Positions 17,208 through 26,154 of a DNA stretch of 64,000 nucleotides are shown one piece after another; within the stretch, counting starts at the first letter, position 1; each line of letters opens with the position of its first letter. Both the position numbers and the translations under genes were made by a program. Origin of the DNA: Paenibacillus polymyxa (GTDB lineage: Bacteria > Bacillota > Bacilli > Paenibacillales > Paenibacillaceae); the NCBI RefSeq assembly GCF_001719045.1, contig NZ_CP015423.1, forward strand, positions 3,567,501-3,631,500, written 5' to 3'. The notes under the pieces were generated by a model. The model searched no databases. It was not told the DNA's origin and saw only the letters and a program-made list of their open reading frames with translations.

Positions 17208-20200
17208 CTAATCTGCTCCTTCAGCATATGAATGGGCTCCCACATCATGGGCTGTAATGGTGGCGCTTGCCGAGGCCAAGCCCCGGATTTCCTGAGCGGT
17301 TAGGGCTCTGTTGTAAATAATCAGTTCATCCACTGCACCGTTCAGGTAGGGATCATCAAACTGGGATTTCCCAATATAGTTCCGGTCTGTCAGTCCAAGG
17401 CTGGAAGGCTTGAGCGTCATGTTCGTGTTACGCGTCGCCTCTACACCGTCCAGATACATCATTCCAGTATTGCCTGACAAAGTCACGGCGACATGCTTCC
17501 AAACCCCTGTTGCCAGCTCTGGCGCATTCAACTGTTGTTCCTCTCCGTTCCCCGAGACGGTGATAGCAAAGCGCATACCGGTTCCCTCGGCTTTGGGTGT
17601 CAAAAACATATACCGATTCGTGCCTGCTCCAAAATCAAACAGGCGTGCCCAGCCGTTATGCGTGTTCACCCGTACCCACGCGGCAATCGTAAAGTCATTT
17701 AGGCTGCTAACGATACCACCGGGCAGGCTAGCATAGGCGTCTGTACCGTTAAAGTGCAGGGCATTGCCTTTCCGTCCGGCGCCCCACGCCCCTCCATTTA
17801 CACTGGCCTGCTGTCCATAACCTGACGAATCGGCTGCGGTAGATCCGGCCGTTTCGTCAAATTCATAACGGGCTACAATGTCTCCGGCGGGAGACGGGTT
17901 GTCTGTACTCGACTGGATACGGATATCATAGTTGGCTGCCGTACCGATATTCAGTCTGACCGTGGTCGTAGAGCTGTTAGCAGCCGTGACTGATCCGTTT
18001 TTTGTGCCGTCTACGAGCACGTCATACGTACCTGCCGCAAGTCCGGTCAAGCTCATAACGGTGGTGTGAGTCGTGCCTGGGGTCGTGTTTTTCAGCGTCA
18101 GGCGGATGCTGTTCTTGGACTTAGACACGATGGCCAAGCTATATTGGTCCCGATTCAGCTCCAAACTCAGCTTTTGGGTGATCAGATGCAGTCGCTGGAA
18201 TACACCATCCTTTGGAGTGATCGTGTAGCTGTTACTGCTTTCTGTAACGTCACAGCCATAGCCGAACAAGCCGAATATTGGATCTACAGCAACATCCGAG
18301 CTTAGGATTTTAATGGCTCCAAATAGCCCCAGGTCGGCTTCCCCGGACATCCCGCGCCATCCGTTAAAGAGGGGGCCGCCGTCCAGACCGAGTGCGCCAT
18401 AATTGCCCTTGCCCGCCTGATATGTCCACGATACCGCCCCGATATTGACAGGATCAGAGCTGATCTGTCCCGAGTTAATCGCCCCGATGTTCGCCAGCTT
18501 GGCGGCATAGGACAGACGCTGATCCACTTCGGGCTTGGACGAATGCCGACGTGTCCAGTCATCCATCGCATAGCCGGCCAGTGAAGTGGTGTACTGGAAG
18601 TTCCACCAATTCTCTCCGGTGATGGTGACCGGATCGGCGTAATAGTACCAGACAGGCATCTGACCGCGTGCAGCACGCGTTTTGGCGTTGATTTTGCTCA
18701 TCATGGTCGTGTTGTTGTTCATTTTGGCGAGTGTATATACGGCTTCTTCATCTGTATTGTCATAGTTATACTCAGAGCCATAAGGATAGGTGGTGTTTTT
18801 GAAATTGTTATACTTGGTAGCCATTTTGGCAATCAGGTCGTTAGCCTCGGTGGTCAAGCCTTCTTCCTGAAGCGCTTTAATCATATCAGGTGTAGTTAGC
18901 TCACCCATGAGTCCCGTGTTCCAATTATAAGCAACAGGGCCTTCATACAACGCTTTAAAAATACGATAAGCACGTAGCAAATATGTGTTTTTGCTATTGC
19001 GATAGCTGATCAGGTTGGGATACAGCTTGGCAAGTTTATACATGCTAAAAAATGTATTATAAATGTGCGGATAGGCATAGCCCCGGTACGTTGGTGTCGT
19101 ATTAGGCTGCGGCATCAGGAAATCAGGAACCAGATAATCGGTATGATGGCTTTCCATCAAATTCGTCCAGATGGCCACCTCCAAATAATCATCGACTGCC
19201 TTGATTTCAGATGCTACGGGCTTCTGAACGTTTTTCTCCGCCAGAAACTGGCCGTGAGTTAGTCCCCAATCATCACCCCAGCCCCAGTAGCCAGCAAAGC
19301 TGTTTCGTTTGGCCTTGTATTGCATCATCCAGTCATCAAAGACCTTGTCCCTCAGGTCGCCCGGCACGTTCCATTGGGTGCTGTTGACCATGAAGGTAGA
19401 GTGACGCTGAAGTGCAGCTTCGACTGGCTCGATGGCATAGAACTGGAGAACGGTTTTTTCGCCGTTACCATAGTTTACAGTAATATTGTTATGTCCCAGT
19501 CGTCCCAGTGTAAGTTCATATATTTTATGGTTTGTAGGGGCTGTTTCCAGATAGCTGATGGTCGTTTCGGACGGATATTGCGCTGTGACAGAGGTAATGG
19601 ATTTGCTGGTATGCAGATCGAATTTGGCCTTGAGATTGGTCGGGAAAATCATACCCGGAACCACGGTCACATCCACATGTCCCTCACTGTACAGCCTGTC
19701 CTTTACAGCCTGCTCGTCCGCTACTTTATAAAATTTAAAGGCATACGTTTTGCTTTCACCAGGAGCCAGCGACAGACTGGTGCTTCCGAGATAACCACGG
19801 TTGGTGCTCTTGATGACATAGGAGTGGATATAGAACACATTCAGTCCTTCGGACCAGCCGCCTTGCTCCATAGCCCAAGTGCTGCCGGGATGCTCCTCAG
19901 TTCTCCAATGGTCCTGATATTCGAGACCAGCACCCGTTGAGGCATCAGGGATTAGCAGTACATACGGTCCGATGCCGCTAGGTCGTCCAGCGGTAATAAA
20001 GGAGCTATTATGGCCTACAAAGGAGTGTGAGAGTACTCTGGTTTCATAAATTTGTTCATTATTGCCACCGGACCAGTACTCGTTAAACGGAAGCGGCAGT
20101 CCCCAATCTCCGATCTCCAGCGTTTGATTAGAGGTGTTTGTTACTTTCATTTGCCAATGCAAATAATCGTTAACCAACGAATAAGTTTCATGTAAAATGA

Positions 20201-20507
20201 AATTACGTATTCCCTGATTGTTTGATGAATTCTGATAGGCTACCTGGACACTGTTTCCAGAAGAGGTGATCTGGCGCGCATCAGCAGAATTACTTGTCCA
20301 TGCCCGAGTCCACGCTCCGTTGCCGAGACGATAGGTGAACATGAGTTCACCCAGCCACTGATGATCCGACGTATTCTGTTTAGGTGCGTTGGAGCTATTC
20401 ATGACATAGTTGGTATTAAAAGTGTCCCCTACCAGCTGTAAGGAAGAGAGATCGCCGTAATCTCCGACAGAGATGGAGAACACTTGATTAGATAGTTGTA
20501 CTGCCAT
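17208..20507 (-). CDS. DUF5695 protein with C-terminal LamG-like domain
   Basis: A 1099-residue protein. The first 850 or so residues resemble the DUF5695 family: beta-rich N-terminal part, then a helical alpha/alpha-barrel-like region, as in glycan-active enzymes. A concanavalin/LamG-type domain follows (about residues 885-1085, with YEFDETAGSTAADSSG and WKHVAVTLSG motifs), which usually binds carbohydrate. The start ATG follows AGGAGG, and no signal peptide is present, which is odd for a glycan-binding architecture. It is a single gene with no close metabolic neighbours. The function is not established; a polysaccharide-degrading or -binding role is an inference from fold. Confidence 0.75.
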   Translation of the reverse strand: MAVQLSNQVFSISVGDYGDLSSLQLVGDTFNTNYVMNSSNAPKQNTSDHQWLGELMFTYRLGNGAWTRAWTSNSADARQITSSGNSVQVAYQNSSNNQGIRNFILHETYSLVNDYLHWQMKVTNTSNQTLEIGDWGLPLPFNEYWSGGNNEQIYETRVLSHSFVGHNSSFITAGRPSGIGPYVLLIPDASTGAGLEYQDHWRTEEHPGSTWAMEQGGWSEGLNVFYIHSYVIKSTNRGYLGSTSLSLAPGESKTYAFKFYKVADEQAVKDRLYSEGHVDVTVVPGMIFPTNLKAKFDLHTSKSITSVTAQYPSETTISYLETAPTNHKIYELTLGRLGHNNITVNYGNGEKTVLQFYAIEPVEAALQRHSTFMVNSTQWNVPGDLRDKVFDDWMMQYKAKRNSFAGYWGWGDDWGLTHGQFLAEKNVQKPVASEIKAVDDYLEVAIWTNLMESHHTDYLVPDFLMPQPNTTPTYRGYAYPHIYNTFFSMYKLAKLYPNLISYRNSKNTYLLRAYRIFKALYEGPVAYNWNTGLMGELTTPDMIKALQEEGLTTEANDLIAKMATKYNNFKNTTYPYGSEYNYDNTDEEAVYTLAKMNNNTTMMSKINAKTRAARGQMPVWYYYADPVTITGENWWNFQYTTSLAGYAMDDWTRRHSSKPEVDQRLSYAAKLANIGAINSGQISSDPVNIGAVSWTYQAGKGNYGALGLDGGPLFNGWRGMSGEADLGLFGAIKILSSDVAVDPIFGLFGYGCDVTESSNSYTITPKDGVFQRLHLITQKLSLELNRDQYSLAIVSKSKNSIRLTLKNTTPGTTHTTVMSLTGLAAGTYDVLVDGTKNGSVTAANSSTTTVRLNIGTAANYDIRIQSSTDNPSPAGDIVARYEFDETAGSTAADSSGYGQQASVNGGAWGAGRKGNALHFNGTDAYASLPGGIVSSLNDFTIAAWVRVNTHNGWARLFDFGAGTNRYMFLTPKAEGTGMRFAITVSGNGEEQQLNAPELATGVWKHVAVTLSGNTGMMYLDGVEATRNTNMTLKPSSLGLTDRNYIGKSQFDDPYLNGAVDELIIYNRALTAQEIRGLASASATITAHDVGAHSYAEGAD

Positions 20508-20658
20508 GCTATCAACCTCCTAACAAAGGTTCGTGAGCGTGCTCACTACGTTAATATATGTGTGAGAAATACTTTTGCTACCCTATGTATGAGAATTGAT
20601 AGAAAATAGATTCATATAAATGTCCTAGAGGGCGCTCAATCGTGGAGGTAGAGGTATT

Positions 20659-21297
20659 ATGAAAATTAAAATGGAGTTGCCGAAGATTCCTGTCGACTTG
20701 CCCATATTAAATGAAGAAATGTATTCCTTACGATCCAAAGGTGAATATCGTATGGGGTCTGTAGAGGATATGATTTTGGATAATGTGGAAGCGGTTAAGG
20801 TTTCATTAGAGAAGATGGCTTTTAAAAATGTAACGATCATGGAATCGTCATTGCCGGAAAGTGAATGGACAGACGTCATTTTTGATAAATGCGATCTGTC
20901 TAATGTTCATTTTTCCGGTTCCTTTATCCATCGGGTAGAGTTCAGGAACTGCAAACTGCTTGGAACAGACTTTTCCAGAAGCAGGCTCCAAAACGTTCGT
21001 TTTTCGGATTGCTTAGGGGATTATTCAATGTTCCGTTTTGCTAATTTTAAGCAAGTTGGTTTTGAAGATTGTTCTTTGATAAGTGCCGATCTGTATCATT
21101 TAACACTACAAAAAACCTTTTTTAACCGTTGCAATCTGGATCAAGCGATGCTATCCGGGTCCAAGCTCAACGGGATTGATCTGAGCGATTGCGAATTTGA
21201 TGGGTTACAGGTGGATATAGAAGATTTGAATGGCTGCATCATTTCACCGCATCAGGCTTCATCATTTGTGGGCCTTTTGGGGCTAGTGATTAAATAA
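20659..21297 (+). CDS. Pentapeptide-repeat protein
   Basis: A 212-residue protein in which residues of about 60-190 follow the A(D/N)LXX pentapeptide pattern and should form a right-handed quadrilateral beta-helix. Typical units are FDKCDLSNVHFSGS and FSRSRLQNVRFSDC. The family includes DNA-mimic proteins that protect gyrase (Qnr) and many of unknown role. The first 55 residues are not repetitive. It is divergent from the DUF5695 gene and has no informative partners. Confidence 0.85.
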   Translation: MKIKMELPKIPVDLPILNEEMYSLRSKGEYRMGSVEDMILDNVEAVKVSLEKMAFKNVTIMESSLPESEWTDVIFDKCDLSNVHFSGSFIHRVEFRNCKLLGTDFSRSRLQNVRFSDCLGDYSMFRFANFKQVGFEDCSLISADLYHLTLQKTFFNRCNLDQAMLSGSKLNGIDLSDCEFDGLQVDIEDLNGCIISPHQASSFVGLLGLVIK

Positions 21298-21399
21298 GGG
21301 ATTCCTCACTGATTTTTATTACGCTCCCATGCCTGGCGTAGATGTTTAATATGATGTTTGCTTATCCGTAAGGGGTCTATGTTCCGCCCATAACAAAAA

Positions 21400-21420
21400 A
21401 AGATCCGCCTAAGCGGATCT
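21400..21420 (-). terminator. Rho-independent terminator of the DUF1259 gene
   Basis: Stem AGATCCGC/GCGGATCT with a four-base loop. Read on the minus strand it is followed by seven T, 18 bases past the DUF1259 stop. Confidence 0.85.
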
Positions 21421-21438
21421 CTTGCATTTATTGATAGC

Positions 21439-21867
21439 TTATTTTTTTTTAATAACTGGCCGTACAGGCTTCGTTGTCAAGACATTAAGCGCGTCACGCA
21501 CTTCAGTGGCGAAAACAAGCGGCTTTTCTACTTTTTCGAAGTGGATGTACCAGAGATTGGGGTTATCGAATAGCCAGTGATTGTGCAGTGCCGTTACTTT
21601 GACACCATGTTTACGAAGTCGAGAAATAAATGGATTAATTTCTGCGGTCAAAATCACGGTTTCACCAAGACATAATCCTTTTCCGTTACGTCCAATACTT
21701 TCGAAAGAAAAAGCTTGGGGTATTGCAAGAAAGGATCTGGTCTTTTTCCCTAAAATGATCGGCTTGATGTTATTTCTGACTGTAGATGCAGTACAAACTC
21801 CGTTAATGATTTGAGGTGTTGCTTTTAATATAGCTGCAAACTGTCTACAAAGCGGACTAATTGCCAT
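21439..21867 (-). CDS. DUF1259 (LppY/LpqO-like) protein
   Basis: A 142-residue protein similar to DUF1259 members, with the family hallmark block HGVKVTALHNHWLFDNP near residues 85-101 and LWYIHFEK just after. ATG 21867 is chosen because GGAG lies eight bases before it; the in-frame GTG nine bases upstream is too close to that site. Family members in actinobacteria are often lipoproteins, but no signal peptide is visible here. The conserved His pattern suggests ligand or metal binding, but no activity is known. Confidence 0.8.
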   Translation of the reverse strand: MAISPLCRQFAAILKATPQIINGVCTASTVRNNIKPIILGKKTRSFLAIPQAFSFESIGRNGKGLCLGETVILTAEINPFISRLRKHGVKVTALHNHWLFDNPNLWYIHFEKVEKPLVFATEVRDALNVLTTKPVRPVIKKK

Positions 21868-21989
21868 TTCTCTCACTCCAATTCTTTTGAATTACTAGCA
21901 TCATATGAAAAAGTAAGGGAATGGGAAGGGTAAGTCTTCTTTATCATTAGTCTAATTTGCTATATACAAAGTGCGAATGGAGCACCCTT

Positions 21990-23528
21990 TTAAAGCCTCA
22001 GCTTTGCTCCGTGATACTCATGTTTGATACTGTCCCATGCCTGGCGCAGACGATTAAACCCTTCAATAATTTGTTGCTCCGTTAAATGGGCAAAGATAAA
22101 GCAGGCTGATGGAGGTCCCGGTGTCAGTTGGTAATCGGCGGCATCACGCCATGTGACTCCGTAAAATTGTGCTGTCTGCATCAAATGATGATACTGGGCA
22201 GACTCATGCTTCCAGATGGCATAGGCATGTAGTCCGCAATCGTTCTGATGCCAGTGAAACAGTTCACTTAACTGCTGTATTTCACGCTGAAACACGTCGT
22301 AGCGTGATCTGTATATTCGAGTCATCCGACGCACATGGCGTACATAGTCGCCGCGCATCATAAAACGTGCTAGTGCGCGCTGTTCCAAGCGGGCAGGCGG
22401 CAGGGGATCATATAGTCGTTTGGCAGCTGTCAGCGCTTGGGCCAATTCAACGGGCAGAATCGCAAATCCGAGTCGAAGGCTGCTGAACATGCTTTTGGAA
22501 AAGGAACCGACATAGATCACACATTCCGCGCGATCCAGTGCTTTTAACGGCTCAATGGGTCGTCCTGCCCAGCGGAATTCACTGTCATAATCGTCCTCAA
22601 TGATCCACGCACCTTTGGATACTGACCATTGCAAAATATGTTGACGGCGTGCTAATGGCAACACAGCACCCGTTGGAAACTGACGTCCCGGCGTAACAAA
22701 CAACAATTTGGAATCCCAATCCTGTGGGACAATTCCTTGTTGATCCATTTCAGCAGCATGTATCTGTCCGCCTGAGGCAGTAACTGCACGATAGATGCCG
22801 GAATAACAGGGATTCTCCAATACAATTCGATCTTGTTCATGAATAAGCAACTGACTTAATAACGTGATCACTTCCATGGAACCACTGCATAATACGACTT
22901 GATCCGGGGTAGCCGTTATTCCGCGTGTTCTGCCAACATGATGGCAAATCGCTTCGCGCAGCCATTCATCACCGTTCACTGGTGCAGTCGTCGTATCAGC
23001 CGAGGGCCTTTGCAGATCTTTTCCAGCGGCAGTCATTGCGCTTTTCCATGCGATCTGTGAATTGCCCTCCAATACAACTTCTCCTGCCTGGAAAGAAATC
23101 AAAGGCGGTTGCGCACTGTCTCTATCTGTAGCAGAAGCAGGAGGCGCCTGTAAGTTTCGTTCCCTTTCGATCTGCATGATTCGTTGTCCCCATGCTGATA
23201 GAGCAGGGGCTTTTTGTTTTGCGACAGGTGAATTTTGGTTCTGCTGGTTGATTAGAAATTTGTCGGGCAGCGTCGCTGTCTGTTGCATAACAAAGGTTCC
23301 TCTGCCTACTGCCGAGTCTACATATCCTTCTGCCAACAGCATATCGTATGCTTCTTTAACGCTACCTCGCGAAATTCCATACATCACAGCTAGATCACGA
23401 GTGGAAGGCAGACGCGTACCACTGGCAAGGGAACCATTGAGGATTCCCTCACGAAGAGCATGATACAATGCCAAATATTTTAAATGATACTTTTGAAGCG
23501 CACGCTGATAAGCAATCGTAATATCCAT
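21990..23528 (-). CDS. MocR/PdxR-type regulator (GntR helix-turn-helix fused to aminotransferase domain)
   Basis: A 512-residue transcription factor. The N-terminal winged helix-turn-helix (about residues 15-75, with SGTRLPSTRDLA) is of the GntR family. The remaining 400 residues form a class I aminotransferase domain that binds pyridoxal phosphate; the PLP lysine lies in VGSFSKSMFSS. ATG 23528 has AAGGAG six bases upstream, so the longer frame from GTG 23552 is not used. It is divergent from a PNPOx-like gene, which suggests it senses a B6 vitamer and controls that gene. Confidence 0.92.
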   Translation of the reverse strand: MDITIAYQRALQKYHLKYLALYHALREGILNGSLASGTRLPSTRDLAVMYGISRGSVKEAYDMLLAEGYVDSAVGRGTFVMQQTATLPDKFLINQQNQNSPVAKQKAPALSAWGQRIMQIERERNLQAPPASATDRDSAQPPLISFQAGEVVLEGNSQIAWKSAMTAAGKDLQRPSADTTTAPVNGDEWLREAICHHVGRTRGITATPDQVVLCSGSMEVITLLSQLLIHEQDRIVLENPCYSGIYRAVTASGGQIHAAEMDQQGIVPQDWDSKLLFVTPGRQFPTGAVLPLARRQHILQWSVSKGAWIIEDDYDSEFRWAGRPIEPLKALDRAECVIYVGSFSKSMFSSLRLGFAILPVELAQALTAAKRLYDPLPPARLEQRALARFMMRGDYVRHVRRMTRIYRSRYDVFQREIQQLSELFHWHQNDCGLHAYAIWKHESAQYHHLMQTAQFYGVTWRDAADYQLTPGPPSACFIFAHLTEQQIIEGFNRLRQAWDSIKHEYHGAKLRL

Positions 23529-23542
23529 ACTCTTCTCCTTCG

Positions 23543-23574
23543 ATTGGACCACTCATTTTCGTTCATATTGGATC
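23543..23574. promoter_or_regulatory. Putative MocR operator (direct repeats)
   Basis: Two direct copies of ATTGGA(C/T)C start at 23543 and 23567, 24 bases apart, in the divergent region between the MocR gene and the PNPOx-like gene. Direct repeats about two helix turns apart are typical for MocR regulators such as GabR. The assignment is by position and form only. Confidence 0.4.
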
Positions 23575-23643
23575 TTTTTATGAATCCATTTTCAACATAA
23601 TCTGAAATGTATCATTGGTCAATAGATGGAAGGAGAGTTCCCT

Positions 23644-24255
23644 GTGAGAAGAAAAGAATTTACGGTGGCAGAACAAGAGGAAATAGAGCAGTTTCTGAGC
23701 GAGGTCAGTTTCGGATTTTTAGGCATGAACAGCGAGGATGGTTTTCCGCGTGTGGTTCCCTTGAATTTCGCTTATGGAAACGGCGTTTTTTATATTCATG
23801 GCAGCCGTGCTGGAGAAAAGATGGAACGGATGAAAGAGGATAATCGGGTTACTTTTTCAGCAGCCAAAGAATATGCGCTCATTCCGTCTTATTTTACGGA
23901 TGAACATATGGCATGTCCTGCGACATCATTTTTTAAAAGTATTACCGTGCGTGGTCATGCGGAGCATGTAGTGGATTTGGAAGAAAAAGCATCGGCCTTT
24001 TCCATTTTTATGAGTAAGCTGCAACCGGAAGGCGGGTATGACACGATTGATGCCAGCGATTCTCGGTATGCTTCACGCTTGAAAGGGGTCGCTCTGATCA
24101 AAATTGTACCAGAGGAATGGACTGCCAAGTTTAAATTCGGTCAAAATGTCAAAGATCAGGAACGTCAGCAAATTATCGACGGCTTGCAACAACGGGGGCT
24201 GGATGATGATCTGACAACGATTGAGATGATGCGCAAATATTGTCCTCATCACTGA
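23644..24255 (+). CDS. Pyridoxamine 5'-phosphate oxidase-like flavoprotein
   Basis: A 203-residue split-barrel FMN-binding protein of the PNPOx/NimA-like family, with the pattern GFLGMNSEDGFPRVVPLNFAY near residues 21-41 and YIHGSRAGEKMERM near 47-60. The start is GTG 23644, placed six or seven bases after AAGGAGAG; the ATG at 23626 overlaps the ribosome site. Members reduce nitroimidazoles or act on B6 or other small substrates. It is divergent from a PLP-binding MocR regulator, which favours a role linked to vitamin B6. The exact reaction is not known. Confidence 0.85.
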   Translation: MRRKEFTVAEQEEIEQFLSEVSFGFLGMNSEDGFPRVVPLNFAYGNGVFYIHGSRAGEKMERMKEDNRVTFSAAKEYALIPSYFTDEHMACPATSFFKSITVRGHAEHVVDLEEKASAFSIFMSKLQPEGGYDTIDASDSRYASRLKGVALIKIVPEEWTAKFKFGQNVKDQERQQIIDGLQQRGLDDDLTTIEMMRKYCPHH

Positions 24256-24270
24256 TATATATCGAAAGTC

Positions 24271-24288
24271 AGGATTTTGCAAAATCCT
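24271..24288. repeat. 18-bp perfect palindrome, partly repeated near 6559
   Basis: AGGATTTTGCAAAATCCT is a perfect palindrome 15 bases after the PNPOx-like stop. A 15-base part of it (ATTTTGCAAAATCCT) recurs next to the permease remnant near 6559-6573. No T run follows, so it is not a normal terminator. Confidence 0.5.
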
Positions 24289-24445
24289 CAATTATAAATA
24301 TTTGAATTCAGCGTAATAATTCCTGCTCGCTCACCATCCAATTGGTTAATTATACCTTGTAGGCAGATGCCCTTGATTTTCCAAAACTTTCAGTCCTTCT
24401 GTATTAGGACTTTTGAAGGACAGGTATATATCATCCTCAAGCCCA

Positions 24446-24474
24446 TTGTTCTTACTGCAAAGGAACTTTATAAT
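24446..24474 (+). promoter_or_regulatory. Sigma-A promoter of the TetR gene
   Basis: TTGTTC and TATAAT are separated by 17 bases, about 30 bases before the TetR start codon. The -10 element is perfect. Confidence 0.65.
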
Positions 24475-24506
24475 ACGATAGATTTGTGGCGTAAGGGGGC
24501 AAGACC

Positions 24507-25094
24507 GTGATGAGAGCAGGAGTCAGAAGTCGGGAAAGTCGAAGGTTGTTACTGGAAGCGGGGGCTGAAGAGTTCGCTCAGACGGGGTTTTATCAGACTA
24601 AGGTAAGTTCGATCGCGGCACGTGCAGGATTGACGCAGCCGGATTTTTATATTCATTTTGAAAGCAAGGAACAAATGTATGAGGAGCTTGTGGAGAGCTT
24701 TCGTACTTTGGTGAATGATACGGTACAAAGCATGAAGATTGGCCCAGACCTAAGCGAGGCTGAAATTTTGAGACGGGGACAAGTGTTTCTGGAAGCTATT
24801 TTTCGCGTGTTGTCTAACAATCCGGCGATCACTCGTATCGGATTTTACCAGGCGGCAGACTCGGTGCGCATTAAGGCGGAAATGGCCGAGCATATTAAAA
24901 AGCATCTGCTGGCGGCGCAACGATGGGGCTCCTGCCGTGAGGAACTGGACCCTGAACTGACAGCAGAATGCGTGATCGGCTTGATTGAACGTCTGACGTT
25001 AACTAAATTGCTACCTGGACGTGAAAGTCCGTCTGTGCTTGCCAAGCAAGCACGAAATCTCCTGTATCACGGAATGCTCGGGTCCGAAGAATAA
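24507..25094 (+). CDS. TetR-family regulator
   Basis: A 195-residue repressor. The N-terminal helix-turn-helix (about residues 10-55) contains the family pattern GAEEFAQTGFYQTKVSSIAA and YIHFESKEQMYEELV. The C-terminal ligand domain is all-helical and not specific. It starts at GTG after a GGGGGC stretch; the next codon ATG is an alternative. No divergent target gene is adjacent. The following genes, two YjcZ micro-proteins, are unlikely targets. Confidence 0.88.
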   Translation: MMRAGVRSRESRRLLLEAGAEEFAQTGFYQTKVSSIAARAGLTQPDFYIHFESKEQMYEELVESFRTLVNDTVQSMKIGPDLSEAEILRRGQVFLEAIFRVLSNNPAITRIGFYQAADSVRIKAEMAEHIKKHLLAAQRWGSCREELDPELTAECVIGLIERLTLTKLLPGRESPSVLAKQARNLLYHGMLGSEE

Positions 25095-25206
25095 CAGACT
25101 ATACAATCTCAACCTAGATTTAGGCGGAAGGCGCGGCATTTGTCCCTATCATGAATGATGGCATAAGCATAAGATGCTCTTGTAAACCATGAAGGGAGGA
25201 ATCACC

Positions 25207-25308
25207 ATGTCTGGAGTAGGCGCTGGTTATGGAGCTTTTACATCTACAGGAGCGATTCTGGTACTTTTCATTCTGCTCGTTATTATTTCCAAAGCATTCG
25301 TCATCTAA
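25207..25308 (+). CDS. YjcZ-family micro-protein (33 residues)
   Basis: A 33-residue hydrophobic protein with a short Gly-rich N-terminus (GVGAGYGAF) followed by one membrane helix ending in KAFVI. It starts at ATG after GGGAGGAATCACC. It belongs to the YjcZ family of tiny Bacillales proteins that are often linked to sporulation or the spore. A second, related copy lies 65 bases downstream. Confidence 0.8.
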   Translation: MSGVGAGYGAFTSTGAILVLFILLVIISKAFVI

Positions 25309-25373
25309 TTCGTAGCTCATGAATCTGATTTCGGGCGATTTGTTGTAATCGACAGAGGGAGGAGGAACTTAAG

Positions 25374-25490
25374 ATGGGCGAAGTAGAAAGAGGTTGCGGT
25401 GGTGGTGGCTACAACATGTTTACTTCCACTGGTGTTATTCTGGTACTCTTCATTTTGCTGGTTATCATCACACGTACCATTTTCATCTAA
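25374..25490 (+). CDS. YjcZ-family micro-protein (38 residues)
   Basis: A 38-residue paralogue of the preceding micro-protein, with a charged start (MGEVERG), a Gly run, and the shared core FTSTG-(A/V)-ILVLFILLVII. It has its own strong ribosome site GGGAGGAGG. The pair probably arose by tandem duplication. A terminator follows at 25551. Confidence 0.8.
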   Translation: MGEVERGCGGGGYNMFTSTGVILVLFILLVIITRTIFI

Positions 25491-25550
25491 AGCGATATTC
25501 ATGGGCTTGAGCACCGATGCTCGGGTCTATGACCGTGCAAGCCAAACTAG

Positions 25551-25582
25551 GAACCGTCTCCAATAGAGGCGGTTTCTTTTTT
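25551..25582 (+). terminator. Rho-independent terminator
   Basis: Stem AACCGTCTC/GAGGCGGTT with one G-U pair and a T run, ending the micro-protein unit. Confidence 0.8.
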
Positions 25583-25597
25583 ATATAAAAGTTTACG

Positions 25598-25626
25598 TTG
25601 ACGTTAACGTTATAGAGGCGTAGTAT
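25598..25626 (+). promoter_or_regulatory. Promoter of the MerR operon with ACGTT repeats
   Basis: TTGACG and TAGTAT are 17 bases apart. Three ACGTT units (from 25595) overlap the -35 and the start of the spacer, giving a dyad of the kind bound by MerR proteins. Autoregulation by the MerR product is an inference. Confidence 0.5.
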
Positions 25627-25658
25627 TTATATATAATCTTTTTCATAAGGTGGGTGTC

Positions 25659-26114
25659 ATGGTTACGTACAAAATTGATGAGGTCGCCAAGCAAAGTGGT
25701 CTGACGAAGCGAACCATTCGTTATTATGAGGAAATCGGCTTATTGCCCTCTCCGCAGCGCAGTGAAGGGAATATGCGCCTGTATACGCAGGAGGATGTGG
25801 ATTTACTAAAAAAAATAGTGAGTGCCAAGGAAGTACTTGGATTCTCCTTGCAAGAGCTTCAGCGTTACATGTCCGCAGCGGAAATGCTTAAGGGTCAGCG
25901 GGAGGAATATCGCGAGCGAACAGAGCATTTGCAACCGAACGAGCGACGGGCCATGTTGGAGGATATGGAAGGTACACTGAACGAACAGTTGGAATTAATG
26001 GAGGGGAAAATCAACAGCATCCGTATGCTCCAGACTGAGCTGGAGGAGTTACGGGTTAGGGTGCGTGAACGCAAGGTTCTTCTGGATGAGGAACTTAATC
26101 ACGACCCGTCATAA
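25659..26114 (+). CDS. MerR-family regulator
   Basis: A 151-residue regulator with an N-terminal winged helix (TYKIDEVAKQSGLTKRTIRY, residues 2-21) and a long coiled-coil dimerisation helix to about residue 140. ATG 25659 follows AAGGTGG at seven bases. No Cys pair for metal binding is visible, so the signal is probably an organic compound. It is the first gene of an operon with an MFS exporter, a UspA protein and an aldehyde dehydrogenase. That makes it the likely activator of an efflux and detoxification response. Confidence 0.9.
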   Translation: MVTYKIDEVAKQSGLTKRTIRYYEEIGLLPSPQRSEGNMRLYTQEDVDLLKKIVSAKEVLGFSLQELQRYMSAAEMLKGQREEYRERTEHLQPNERRAMLEDMEGTLNEQLELMEGKINSIRMLQTELEELRVRVRERKVLLDEELNHDPS

Positions 26115-26154
26115 CAAGAACATTTACATTCAGATGTGGAGGTAACATCATAAT

